Of a stretch of 64,000 nt of DNA, positions 33,401 to 42,138 are shown in pieces. The stretch is from Rhizobium sp. FY34 (lineage in GTDB: Bacteria; Pseudomonadota; Alphaproteobacteria; Rhizobiales; Rhizobiaceae): contig NZ_STFZ01000034.1 of NCBI RefSeq assembly GCF_005222845.1, forward strand, positions 1 to 64,000. The letters run 5' to 3'. The position numbers were made by a program, and so were the translations under genes. Position 1 is the first letter of the stretch. Each line of letters opens with the position of its first letter. The notes beneath the pieces were generated by a model. It did not search any database. It saw only the letters and a program-made list of their open reading frames with translations, and was not told the DNA's origin.

Positions 33401-35317
33401 ATGCCTGATGCCAAGCGGCAGAGCACGCCGCCCCTTTTTGACGGGGGCAGCGAAGACATTACCATTGCCATTCTCGACGGCCAGGTGCTGACAACGCACG
33501 AAAGCCTGCGCGAGGCGCGGCTTCACCTTCTGGGCGATACAGCAGCCGATGCGGCCCCTGCAACCGGCAATGGCGTGCAGCATGGCACCGCCATTGCCAG
33601 CCTTCTATTTGGCCAGCCGGGCAGCGATGCCACCGGATTTGCATGGCGCTGCAAGGGTTTAGTCCGACCGATCTATCGCGATGGGCCAGACGGCATCATT
33701 CCCGCAAGCCAGGAGGATCTGGCGACAGCGATCTGCGAAGTGATCGCTGCCGGTGCCGATATCATCAATATCAGCGGCGGCGAACTGGCCGGAGACAGAG
33801 CGATGTCGCCTCTGCTTGCCGAGGCGCTGGCCGAGGCGGAGCGCGCCGATATTCTGGTGATTGCCGCGACCGGCAATGACGGATGCGACTGCGCGCATTT
33901 TCCCGCCGCCGTGCCAAGCGTGCTGGCCGTCGGCGCCGTGGACATCGAAGGCATGGCCCTGCCATCCAGCAACTTTGGCGCGCATTACGCAGCGCATGGC
34001 ATTGTGGCGCAAGGCGCCGGCATGGCGGCAGCCGCAACCGATGGCAGCGTGATGCACCCGCAAGGGACCAGCATGGCAACAGCCGTCGTTTCCGGTGCCG
34101 CAGCCCTGCTCATCGCTGCCGGCCGCCGCGCCGGCCAACGCTTCGGTGCATCCGCATTGCGCCATGCCCTGATTGCCGGCGCGCAATCCGTCGATGGGCC
34201 GGACGCCCATAAATTCCTGGCAGGACGCATCGATCTTTCGGGCGCTCTGGCACGGCTTCTTCCGCAGCTCCCCTCACCCCAGAAGAAAGAAGAGGTTATC
34301 ATGACACAGATCGCTCTATCCGATGCAACCAATGATGAAATCTCGCCGAGCGCGATCTCCGCGCCGCTCGAGATCGACACGCAGGTCATGCCCTCCATCA
34401 GCGCGCAGGCGCGTGGCGGCTCAATGCTTGCAGCACAGCCGCCGCAGGGATCGGGACGCCCGCCGTCCGGCGTGACGCCCAGCGAGGAGGACGACTGCCC
34501 CACATGCCAGAAAGGCAGCTCGGCAGGCGGCGGCAAGATCGTCTACGCGCTCGGCACGCTGAGCTATGACCTCGGCAGTGACACGCGCCGCCGCTCGCTG
34601 AGCACGTCGCTCGACGACAAGTCATTCTACGATCCCGCCGCTCTGCTGAAGGACCTGAAAAAGGCATCCAACACCTATCTGGCGGAATCGATCATCTGGA
34701 CCTTGTCGATCGATGAAGTGCCCGTCTATGCGATCCGCCCCAGCGGCGCTTTCGCGGCCGAAGGCTACAAGCAGCTTCTCTCGCTGCTGGACGACCAGCT
34801 GACCGAAGGTGCCGAACGCGTCTCGCTGCCGGGCGTCCTGGATGGGCATGTGGGCCTGCCAAGCGGCCTGATCCTGCCGGTCGTCGTGCCCGAATTCCGC
34901 GGTATGTACAGCTGGACCACGACGGAGCTGACCAAGACGCTGCTGGCCGGCGTTACCGCCGACAATCTAGCCGACCGGGAAGAGGCGATCGGCAATTTCC
35001 TCGAACGCGTCTATTTCGAAATCCGCAATCCCGGCCAGGCGCCCCAGGACCGGGCGCTGAACTTCGCCGCCACGCAAGCCTATCAGGTGGAGCGCGTCTT
35101 CGAACGGGCACTCAAGGAAAACCTCCAGCTGGACGGGATCGAGGTGGCCAAAAGCCCGATCGCCCGGCCGGGCTCTGATAGCTGGGACGTCAAGCTGACC
35201 TTCTTCAACCCCATGAAGCGCATGGAAGAGGCCAGAATGCTGTTCCGGTTCACCGTTGACGTCTCCGACGTCATCCCCGTGATGGTCGGAAAAGTACGCC
35301 AGTGGCGCGCCTACTGA
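33401..35317 (+). CDS. Cyanobactin PatA/PatG-family subtilase with PatG-type C-terminal region
   Basis: 638 residues from ATG 33401 with GGGAGGAG upstream. Residues ~18-290 are a subtilase: Asp26 in IAILDGQV, His61 in GVQHGTAIASLLFGQ, ATGNDGCDCAHFPAAVPSV and Ser224 in QGTSMATAVVSG. The LFGQ, GLVRPIY, QEDLATAI, INISGGEL and GNDGCDC blocks are those of PatA/PatG maturation proteases. A linker with CPTC (366-369) precedes a PatG-like C-terminal region opening VYALGTLSYDLGSDTRRRS. In cyanobactin systems such proteases cleave and cyclise precursor peptides. No signal peptide is present. Two small genes follow at once. An internal ATG (34301) with its own ribosome-binding site could make the C-terminal part alone. 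Confidence 0.9.
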   Translation: MPDAKRQSTPPLFDGGSEDITIAILDGQVLTTHESLREARLHLLGDTAADAAPATGNGVQHGTAIASLLFGQPGSDATGFAWRCKGLVRPIYRDGPDGIIPASQEDLATAICEVIAAGADIINISGGELAGDRAMSPLLAEALAEAERADILVIAATGNDGCDCAHFPAAVPSVLAVGAVDIEGMALPSSNFGAHYAAHGIVAQGAGMAAAATDGSVMHPQGTSMATAVVSGAAALLIAAGRRAGQRFGASALRHALIAGAQSVDGPDAHKFLAGRIDLSGALARLLPQLPSPQKKEEVIMTQIALSDATNDEISPSAISAPLEIDTQVMPSISAQARGGSMLAAQPPQGSGRPPSGVTPSEEDDCPTCQKGSSAGGGKIVYALGTLSYDLGSDTRRRSLSTSLDDKSFYDPAALLKDLKKASNTYLAESIIWTLSIDEVPVYAIRPSGAFAAEGYKQLLSLLDDQLTEGAERVSLPGVLDGHVGLPSGLILPVVVPEFRGMYSWTTTELTKTLLAGVTADNLADREEAIGNFLERVYFEIRNPGQAPQDRALNFAATQAYQVERVFERALKENLQLDGIEVAKSPIARPGSDSWDVKLTFFNPMKRMEEARMLFRFTVDVSDVIPVMVGKVRQWRAY

Positions 35318-35362
35318 TCCGCTTTCACTTCGTAAAACCAGCAACCTCGAAAGGATGAAATC

Positions 35363-35644
35363 ATGCGTCTACCCGTACAATCCGGCGGTGTTCTGCCGTC
35401 CTCCCGCTCAGGCGTTCGCCCGAGCTTCGGCTTTTGCGTATCGGTGACGGTGCAGAACGGCCAGGTCTGCGTCGATATCCCGATCTTCGGCAAGTATTGC
35501 GTGTCGATCCCGGTTCCGCTGCCGCCGGGCACCGCTGCCCAGGCCTGCGTCTCGTCCTGCGGGTCTTGGATCCCCACCGGTGCCTGCGTCACCGTGACGG
35601 CTCTCGGCCATCAGATCGCCCATCAGTGCGTCGGCTCCTGCTGA
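35363..35644 (+). CDS. 8-cysteine 93-residue polypeptide, candidate substrate of the PatG-like protease
   Basis: 93 residues from ATG 35363 with AAAGGATG upstream, 45 bp after the protease stop. Residues 1-20 (MRLPVQSGGVLPSSRSGVRP) are basic and proline/serine-rich, like a leader. The rest carries eight Cys (25, 36, 46, 62, 66, 75, 89, 93) in short alternating hydrophobic units (FCVSVTVQNGQVCVDIP, KYCVSIPVPLPPG, ACVSSCGSW, and a terminal CVGSC). There is no signal peptide and no cyanobactin AYD or LPxT site. I recognise no family. Context suggests a RiPP-like precursor or a disulfide-rich structural peptide. Confidence 0.75.
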   Translation: MRLPVQSGGVLPSSRSGVRPSFGFCVSVTVQNGQVCVDIPIFGKYCVSIPVPLPPGTAAQACVSSCGSWIPTGACVTVTALGHQIAHQCVGSC

Positions 35645-35736
35645 GCCCTTGATCACACGTGCCGCCTCCCGCCTTTGCCGGCGGGGGGCGGCATGCCTGT
35701 TGCAGCAGATGCGATGAGGAACAGAGGAGAGTTTCA

Positions 35737-35946
35737 ATGTCTGAGGACCAAACACAAGCAAGTGACGATGAAATGCCGGAGCCTTCGCCGCGCCGCCTGC
35801 GCCTGCCGCCGATCGTCAAGCCCGAGGACGAGGGCATGGGGGATGTGATTTCACGGCTGAGCAAAAGCGTCGGCATAACGCCCTGCGGCGGATGCCGGGA
35901 GCGCCAGCAAAGGCTGAATGCCTGGCTGCCCTTCCGGCGCGGCTGA
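35737..35946 (+). CDS. 69-residue protein with CxxC and a basic C-terminus, third gene of the PatG-like locus
   Basis: 69 residues from ATG 35737 with AGAGGAG upstream. The N-terminal half is acidic and Pro-rich (MSEDQTQASDDEMPEPSP, RRLRLPPIVKPEDEG). The C-terminal half reads GDVISRLSKSVGITPCGGC then RERQQRLNAWLPFRRG; the PCGGCRERQQRLN motif occurs in small proteins of various phage and peptide loci. Its stop is 6 bp from the convergent aminoacyl-lipid transferase gene. It could be a partner peptide or an adaptor. Function unknown. Confidence 0.75.
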   Translation: MSEDQTQASDDEMPEPSPRRLRLPPIVKPEDEGMGDVISRLSKSVGITPCGGCRERQQRLNAWLPFRRG

Positions 35947-35952
35947 CGACGA

Positions 35953-37266
35953 TCAGCGGCGCAGGATGCCCTTCACGCCGCCGCCGATCAGCATGGTGAC
36001 ATCATAGAGCGAGACGACCGGCAGGCCCACGCCGCCGGCGACCAGATAACGCGGCTGCCATTGCGGATCGAATTTCGACTTGAAGGCCAGCACGCCCTTG
36101 AAATTATAGTAGCGTTCGCCGCGCTCAAATATGCGCGCTCCGATATGGTTCCAGATCGGCGCACGGCGATGGGTGGCAAGGCCGGAGAGCGGCGCCATGC
36201 CGAGGTTCAGCGAGCGGAAACCATCGGCCTTCAGGCGTTCCATGATCTTGACGAACAGAAGATCCATCATGCCGCGATGGGTGCCGGGCAGATGGCGCAT
36301 CAGATCAATAAAGGCATCGCCCTGGCTGGCAGACGTCAGGATATTGGCGAAGGCAACAATGCGCCCTTCCATCCGGATGACCGCGACCGGGCTGGCGCAG
36401 ACATAGGCATTCTGGAACGTGCCGAGCGAAAAGCCCTTTTCGGCCGCATTATGGGCGCCAAGCCAGGCATCGGAGACCAGGCGCAACTCGCCCAGCACAG
36501 CTGGAACCTCTTGCGGCGAAAGAAGCGAAAACTGCAAGCCATCGCGTTCCGCCCGGTTGATCGAGCGACGCAGCTTCAGCCAGGCGCCGCCTTTCAGATC
36601 GAACGTCGTCAGGTCCACCACCGCCTGTTCGCCAAGCTTGTAGGGGTTGAGGCCGGCTTCCACGGCAAAGGGCAGGAAATCCGGAGAGACCTGGTAGAAA
36701 ACCGGGCGACAGCCGCTGGCACGCGCCTCGGCCATGAATTTCACCAGCAGTGCCGGCCAGGCCGCGCGCGGGCCAACCGGATCAAACAGCGCCACGAAGG
36801 AACGCCCCTTCTGGGCATACATGATGAAGGCATCGCCGGCATCGGAAAACAGCACTTTCTTGTCGCCAAGCCGCACGAGACCGGCGCTGGCATTGGGCTG
36901 GGCTTCCAAGAGCGTCACGGCGCGTTCCAGATCCTCGCGCAGCGGCACGGCGCGGGCGCGGCGCAGGGGCCGGATCATCCGGCGTCCGGCAAAGGCGCCG
37001 GCAATCAGCGTCAGCGACAAAGTGGTCCCGGTTTCCCCATTGATTGACGGCAGTGCCCAGATGCGCAGTGCCAGAAGGGTTTCTTCCAGGAACAGATAGA
37101 GGAACAGCACGACGGTGACGGAAACCAGACCGGTAAAGCCGAGCGCGCCGCGGACGGCTCGCGTCGAGCGCGACAGAAATGCAAAAGGTGTCCGGGATGC
37201 CCCGGCGGGCAGCACCGAAGGCAGTGTCGGGGCGCTCATGTCACGGTCTGCGGAAACGTAGTCCAT
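35953..37266 (-). CDS. Stand-alone MprF/LpiA-type aminoacyl-phosphatidylglycerol transferase domain
   Basis: About 437 residues from ATG 37266 (MDYVSADRDMSAP; starts at 37239 and 37299 are possible). One or two N-terminal membrane segments (LGFTGLVSVTVVLFLYLFLEE, TLSLTLIAGAFAG) precede a DUF2156-type double-GNAT domain (GDAFIMYAQKGRSFVALFDPVGP, FYQVSPDFLPFAVEAGL, FINLMRHLPGT-like FIDLMRHLPGTHRGMMDLLF and LNLGMAPLSG). Full MprF/LpiA also carries a long flippase part (total ~850 residues); it is missing here. The enzyme transfers an amino acid from tRNA to a membrane lipid, often giving resistance to cationic peptides. It converges with the PatG-like locus. Confidence 0.85.
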   Translation of the reverse strand: MDYVSADRDMSAPTLPSVLPAGASRTPFAFLSRSTRAVRGALGFTGLVSVTVVLFLYLFLEETLLALRIWALPSINGETGTTLSLTLIAGAFAGRRMIRPLRRARAVPLREDLERAVTLLEAQPNASAGLVRLGDKKVLFSDAGDAFIMYAQKGRSFVALFDPVGPRAAWPALLVKFMAEARASGCRPVFYQVSPDFLPFAVEAGLNPYKLGEQAVVDLTTFDLKGGAWLKLRRSINRAERDGLQFSLLSPQEVPAVLGELRLVSDAWLGAHNAAEKGFSLGTFQNAYVCASPVAVIRMEGRIVAFANILTSASQGDAFIDLMRHLPGTHRGMMDLLFVKIMERLKADGFRSLNLGMAPLSGLATHRRAPIWNHIGARIFERGERYYNFKGVLAFKSKFDPQWQPRYLVAGGVGLPVVSLYDVTMLIGGGVKGILRR

Positions 37267-37649
37267 GGAATGTCCGTCAAAATGGTTCGACCCGCTCATA
37301 CAGGCCGTGCATGGGTCGAAGCTTATGTCACGGATGCGTGAATGAAGTTGTAATCGCCAAGGTTTCGAAGTGATGAATACCGACAGGGCATAGATCCAGA
37401 AGAAAAACGGCACGCCAACTCATCTCTTCAAGTAACCTTCAATCACGACGAAGTTAAGACAGTTTGCGAGGCAGATCGGCCAGCGCCCAGCCCACCACCC
37501 GCCAGACCCGGCAGGGGCCAGGTTTTCTCGTGATGGCGGAATTTGGAGAGATATTTGCTCTTGCACTCGCTTGCTTCAGAGAGCTGTTTCTGTTTGCCGG
37601 CGCCGACAAATGCGATAGTGCGCCGGACCGGAATGACGGAATTTTGCCC
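37267..37649. other. Divergent intergenic region between the mprF-like gene and cysH
   Basis: The 383 bp contain 5' extensions of both open frames but no separate gene. No riboswitch or terminator could be recognised. Confidence 0.5.
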
Positions 37650-38393
37650 ATGACCCAGCATCAGACACCTGAAACTGCCGAATTGCTCGACGCGCGCTGC
37701 GCAGGCCTTGACCTGCCCGGTCGCTTGGCGCTTGCGGCAAGCCTTGGCCGCGCGGTGTTCACCACATCGCTTGGCATCGAAGATCAGGTGATCACGGCCG
37801 CCATCGGCACGCATCAGCTGCCGGTGGAGGTTTCGACCCTGGAGACGGGCCGGCTGTTCATGGAAACGGCAGCGTTGATCGGCGAGACGGAGGAGCGCTT
37901 CGGCATTTCCATCCGCCGCTTTCGGCCCGACGAGAGGGATGTCGATGCCTATGCGGCGCAGTTCGGTCTCAATGGCTTTTACGAGAGCGTTGAAGCGCGC
38001 CATGCCTGCTGTCATGTGCGCAAGCTGAAGCCTCTGGAAAAGGCTTTGGCTGGCGCCGATGTGTGGATCACCGGTCTTCGCCGTGGCCAGTCCGGCAACC
38101 GCGCCACTACGCCTTTCGTGGAATTCGACGCCGAGCGCAACCTGTTGAAGATCAACCCGCTGGCCGACTGGTCTCTGGACATGATCAATGCCTATGTGGA
38201 GGCCGAGGCCGTGCCGGTCAACCCGCTGCACAGCAGAGGTTATCCCTCCATTGGCTGCGAGCCCTGCACGCGGGCCATCAAGCCCGGCGAAAACGAGCGC
38301 GCCGGCCGCTGGTGGTGGGAGAATGACGAGAAGCGCGAATGCGGCCTGCATGTGGCGGAGACAGCGACGTCTCTGGTGCCGACGCCTGCGTGA
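37650..38393 (+). CDS. cysH: Phosphoadenylyl/adenylyl-sulfate reductase
   Basis: 247 residues from ATG 37650. The PAPS/APS reductase fold is marked by TTSLGIEDQVI, EVSTLETGRLF and GLRRGQS. The cluster-binding cysteine pairs HACCHVRK and GCEPCTRA indicate a [4Fe-4S] enzyme of the APS-reducing type common in alphaproteobacteria. The catalytic C-terminal Cys lies in KRECGLH. It reduces activated sulfate to sulfite with thioredoxin. CysD and CysN follow after an REP doublet. Confidence 0.93.
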   Translation: MTQHQTPETAELLDARCAGLDLPGRLALAASLGRAVFTTSLGIEDQVITAAIGTHQLPVEVSTLETGRLFMETAALIGETEERFGISIRRFRPDERDVDAYAAQFGLNGFYESVEARHACCHVRKLKPLEKALAGADVWITGLRRGQSGNRATTPFVEFDAERNLLKINPLADWSLDMINAYVEAEAVPVNPLHSRGYPSIGCEPCTRAIKPGENERAGRWWWENDEKRECGLHVAETATSLVPTPA

Positions 38394-38411
38394 TTTGAGA
38401 TTTTGGAATTC

Positions 38412-38534
38412 ACCCCCCTCTGTCACTTCGTGACATCTCCCCCTCAAGGGGGGAGATCAGAGGGAGAACGATGACCCGACCTCTTGCCGATCTCCCCCCT
38501 TGAGGGGGAGATGCCCGGCAGGGCAGAGGGGGGT
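38412..38534. repeat. Inverted REP doublet C between cysH and cysD
   Basis: Arms of about 45 bp (38413-38457 and 38490-38534) face each other across 32 bp. Each carries CCCCCCTCTG, a variable middle (TCACTTCGTGA in the left arm, CCCTGCCGGGC in the right) and the CTCCCCC..GGGGGAG core. It occupies most of the 186-bp space between cysH and cysD. Confidence 0.9.
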
Positions 38535-38579
38535 CAAGACAGGAATGCCGCGGGAACGGCCACAAGGACAGACGAGACG

Positions 38580-39536
38580 ATGCACACCCATACTTCAGAA
38601 TATGATCCGCATTCCAAGGACCAGGCGCCCAAGCCCCCGCTTGATCCGCACCTGAAGGCACTGGAAAATGAGGCAATCCACATTTTCCGCGAAGTGGCCG
38701 CAGAGTTCGAAAAGCCGGTCATGCTCTATTCCATCGGCAAGGACAGCTCCGTTCTCCTGCATTTGGCGCGCAAGGCCTTCTTTCCCGGCCGCGTGCCCTT
38801 CCCGCTTTTGCACATCGATACGGGCTGGAAATTTCCCGAAATGATCGCGTTTCGCGACGAGATGGCCGAGAAATTCGATCTCGATCTGGTCGTTTACACC
38901 AATCCGCGCGGAGCTTCAGAAAGCATTTCGCCCTTCACGCATGGATCGTCCTACCATACGGACGTGATGAAGACCGAAGCGCTGCGCCAGGCGCTGGACG
39001 AGGGCAAGTATGACGCGGCCTTTGGCGGCGCACGCCGCGACGAAGAGGCCAGCCGCGCCAAGGAGCGCATCTATTCCTTCCGCACGCCGGAACACCGCTG
39101 GGACCCGCGCAACCAGCGCCCGGAACTGTGGAACATCTATAACGGCATGATCCGCAAGGGAGAAAGCGTGCGCGCCTTCCCGCTGTCCAACTGGACGGAA
39201 GTGGATATCTGGCGCTATATCCAGGCGGAAAACATTCCGCTTCCGCCGCTCTACTATGCCAAGAACCGCAAATATGTGGAGCGGGACGGCATGCTGATGT
39301 GGGCGGAAGATCCGCGCTTTACCGCTTTGCCGGGCGAACAGGTGCAGGAAGGCTCGCTGCGGTTTCGCACGCTGGGTTGCTGGCCCCTGACCGGCGGCAT
39401 ACGCTCCACGGCATCAACACTGGATGAAGTGATTGCCGAACTTGAAATCGCCACCGTCTCCGAACGCCAGGGTCGCGCCATCGACCGCGACCAGGCCGGA
39501 TCGATGGAAAAGAAGAAGCGCGAAGGATATTTCTGA
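38580..39536 (+). CDS. cysD: Sulfate adenylyltransferase subunit 2
   Basis: 318 residues from ATG 38580; upstream in-frame codons belong to a repeat. The PP-loop [18 protein letters not shown] and [21 protein letters not shown] are characteristic of CysD. It forms APS from ATP and sulfate together with CysN. The stop overlaps the cysN ATG by one base. Confidence 0.96.
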   Translation: MHTHTSEYDPHSKDQAPKPPLDPHLKALENEAIHIFREVAAEFEKPVMLYSIGKDSSVLLHLARKAFFPGRVPFPLLHIDTGWKFPEMIAFRDEMAEKFDLDLVVYTNPRGASESISPFTHGSSYHTDVMKTEALRQALDEGKYDAAFGGARRDEEASRAKERIYSFRTPEHRWDPRNQRPELWNIYNGMIRKGESVRAFPLSNWTEVDIWRYIQAENIPLPPLYYAKNRKYVERDGMLMWAEDPRFTALPGEQVQEGSLRFRTLGCWPLTGGIRSTASTLDEVIAELEIATVSERQGRAIDRDQAGSMEKKKREGYF

Positions 39537-41011
39537 TGACCGCCACCGCACCGACCCTCGCCGTTCCGGCGCCCCTGGCCGAGACGGCCCCTGCCATCCG
39601 CGACAGCCGTCCGCTGCGGCTCATCACCTGCGGATCGGTGGATGACGGCAAGTCGACGCTGATCGGCCGCCTGCTCTGGGATACCAAGGCGGTCAAGGAA
39701 GACCAGGCAGCGGCGCTTTCGCGCGACAGCAACAAGCAGAACGATCTTGGTCTGCCCGATTTCGCACTGCTGCTCGATGGTCTTCAGGCGGAGCGCGAAC
39801 AGGGCATCACCATCGATGTCGCCTATCGCTATTTCGCCACCGACCGCCGCTCCTTCATCGTCGCCGATACGCCCGGCCATGAGCAATATACCCGCAATAT
39901 GGCGACCGGCGCCTCCACGGCGGATCTTGCCATCCTGCTCGTCGATGCGCGTGCCGGCCTTCTGGAACAGACGCGCCGCCATGCAACGATTGCCTCGCTG
40001 ATGGGTATCAAGCAGTTCGTTCTGGCCGTCAACAAGATCGACCTCGTATCCTATGACCGAGCGATTTTCGACAAGATCAGCCATGATTTCAAGGAGCTGG
40101 CGCTTTCGCTTGGCGTGCGTCAGGTGACTGCCATCCCGATGTCGGCGCTGAAGGGCGAAAACGTCGTTTATGACGGGCGCGCCGCCATGCCCTGGTTCGA
40201 CGGCCCGACACTGGTGCAGACGCTGGAACTGGCAACCACCCGCTCGACCCAGGCCGGCGGTTTCCGCCTGCCGGTGCAGCGCGTCTCGCGCCCCGGCGAA
40301 AGCTTTCGCGGCTATCAGGGCACCGTCTCCGGCGGCTCGGTAAAGCCCGGCGACAGCGTCACCATCCTGCCGTCCGGCATGGTGGCCAATGTCAGCCGCA
40401 TCGTCACCTTCGACCTCGTGCGCAATGCAGCGGTGGCCGGCGATGCCATCACGCTGGTGCTCGACCGCCAGGTGGACGTGTCGCGCGGCGACATGATCGT
40501 TTCCATGGACGGCCAGCCGATGACCGGCCTGAATTTCGATGCGCAGCTTGTGGCCCTGCAGCCGGGTGGCATCGAGCCTTCCAAGCGCTACTGGCTGAAA
40601 AGCGGCTCGCGCCGCCAGCGTGTGACAATCACGCCCGTCGCACAGCTGGAACTGTCTTCCGGCAAATGGAAGCCGCATTCAGAGACGCTCGGCATGAATG
40701 CCATCGGCAAGGTGCACCTGACCTTCGACGAAATGGCCGTGTTTGACGCCTATGAGCAGAACCGTTCCACCGGCGCCTTCATCATCATCGATCCCGACAC
40801 CAACAATACGGTGGCCGGCGGCATGGTAACGGCACGCCGCACCGACCTTGGCGGCATTCACCGCGAGGGACAGCGTGTGCTCCTCTCGCTTCCAGCGGAT
40901 CTGGCCGACGAGCTGATGGCGAGCGAAGCCTTCGTCGCCCGCCGCGACGAGGCGGATGTGCGAAGGGTGAGCGCCCTGCGCGCCGGCGAACTGTTCGAAG
41001 AGCTGGAATAG
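39536..41011 (+). CDS. cysN: Sulfate adenylyltransferase subunit 1 (GTPase)
   Basis: 491 residues. G-motifs are GSVDDGKSTLIGRLLWD, the EREQGITIDVAYR switch, DTPGHEQYTRN and AVNKIDL. It couples GTP hydrolysis to APS synthesis. No CysC-type APS kinase domain is fused, unlike the NodQ/CysNC forms of some rhizobia; this fits an APS-reducing CysH. It ends before a terminator at 41052-41085. Confidence 0.95.
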   Translation: MTATAPTLAVPAPLAETAPAIRDSRPLRLITCGSVDDGKSTLIGRLLWDTKAVKEDQAAALSRDSNKQNDLGLPDFALLLDGLQAEREQGITIDVAYRYFATDRRSFIVADTPGHEQYTRNMATGASTADLAILLVDARAGLLEQTRRHATIASLMGIKQFVLAVNKIDLVSYDRAIFDKISHDFKELALSLGVRQVTAIPMSALKGENVVYDGRAAMPWFDGPTLVQTLELATTRSTQAGGFRLPVQRVSRPGESFRGYQGTVSGGSVKPGDSVTILPSGMVANVSRIVTFDLVRNAAVAGDAITLVLDRQVDVSRGDMIVSMDGQPMTGLNFDAQLVALQPGGIEPSKRYWLKSGSRRQRVTITPVAQLELSSGKWKPHSETLGMNAIGKVHLTFDEMAVFDAYEQNRSTGAFIIIDPDTNNTVAGGMVTARRTDLGGIHREGQRVLLSLPADLADELMASEAFVARRDEADVRRVSALRAGELFEELE

Positions 41012-41051
41012 CGAGACCCGAGACCGGGACATCGAGACGCTGAGATTGACG

Positions 41052-41085
41052 AAAGGCCGGCCGGACATCATCCGCGCCGGCTTTT
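41052..41085 (+). terminator. Terminator after cysN
   Basis: AAAGGCCGGC (41052-41061) pairs with GCCGGCTTTT (41076-41085) around a 14-base loop, with further T residues in TTTTCTC. Confidence 0.75.
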
Positions 41086-41106
41086 CTCGTGAGGCGGGCT
41101 TTGCTT

Positions 41107-42138
41107 TCAGGCGGGCAGCCGCCGGGTCGTGCGCCGCTCGATCAGTTCGAAACCGAGATTGATCACCTGGCGCTCCATGGCCTTGCCCTCGACGCAGCGG
41201 ATCATGATATCGGCGGAGCGATAACCCGCCTCGAACAGCGGTATGCGCACAGTCGTCAGCGGCGGCTCCATGACGGAGGCAAAATCGAGATCATTGTAGC
41301 CGCAGATGCCGAAATCATCCGGCACGTTCTTGCCCATGCGCTGCGCCTCAAACAGCACGCCCAGCGCAAGATCGTCGTTCTGGCAGAAGGTGGCATCGAT
41401 ATCCGGCCGCAGCTTCATGGCGCGGCGCAGAAGGCGACAGCCCATCTGCGTCGTGGTCGTGGCGTTTTCGGACTGGAGGAGATTTTCGTCAAACAGCCCG
41501 GCCTCCTGCATCACCTGGCAATAGCCCTGCGTGCGCCGGCGGCCCCGCTCATCCATGGCGCCGCCGATGAGGGCGATCGAACGATAGCCGCATTTGAGCA
41601 GGTGGCGCGTGGCCGTAGCGGCGGCGGCAATGTGATCGACCGCAATCACGGTGCCCGGCGTTTTCAGGCCGACATCCACCACCTGCACCACCGGGCAATT
41701 GGCCCGCTCGATGAGATCGCTGAGCGCGCCAATGCCCTCCAGACCACCCAGCACGATACCGGCCGTGTTCTGCGACAGTAGAAGGCGCACCTGGCGCTTC
41801 TCTTCCTCAATGCAATTGTGGGTATTGGCATATTGGATGCGGAAACTCGTATCGCGCACCCGCTCCTCTATGCCCTGCATGAAGCTGAGAAAGGCACGGT
41901 TGGTGAGCGAAGCGACCAGCACGCCGAAGGTGGAATTGTGCCGGCTGGCCAGCGCGCGGGCCGCCTGGTCGGGTACATATTCCATATCCTCGATCAGATC
42001 GAGAATGCGCCTTCGCAGATCCTGGGAGACTTTCTCCGGCTCGCGCAACACGCGCGACACGGTGATGGCGCTCACGCCGGCACGGGTCGCAACGTCGAGC
42101 AGCGTCGTCTTCTCGCTTCGTCCTCGTCTCACCGGCAC
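41107..42138 (-). CDS. LacI-family transcriptional regulator
   Basis: 343 residues. The N-terminal LacI HTH (TTLLDVATRAGVSAITVSRVLREPEKVS) and hinge (LASRHNSTFGVLV) precede a periplasmic-binding-like sensor domain. The C-terminal ICGYNDLDFASVMEPPLTTV block is standard for the family. The effector is unknown. No sugar genes lie next to it in the right orientation. A dyad ACCATCATGGT lies 20 bp upstream of its start. Confidence 0.92.
   Translation of the reverse strand: MPVRRGRSEKTTLLDVATRAGVSAITVSRVLREPEKVSQDLRRRILDLIEDMEYVPDQAARALASRHNSTFGVLVASLTNRAFLSFMQGIEERVRDTSFRIQYANTHNCIEEEKRQVRLLLSQNTAGIVLGGLEGIGALSDLIERANCPVVQVVDVGLKTPGTVIAVDHIAAAATATRHLLKCGYRSIALIGGAMDERGRRRTQGYCQVMQEAGLFDENLLQSENATTTTQMGCRLLRRAMKLRPDIDATFCQNDDLALGVLFEAQRMGKNVPDDFGICGYNDLDFASVMEPPLTTVRIPLFEAGYRSADIMIRCVEGKAMERQVINLGFELIERRTTRRLPA

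Noticed and set aside
33401..35946. A complete cyanobactin cluster
   Set aside because: No YcaO/PatD-like, PatF-like or oxidase gene and no precursor with LxSxE leader or AYD tail is present; only the protease family matches, so a cyanobactin product is not claimed.
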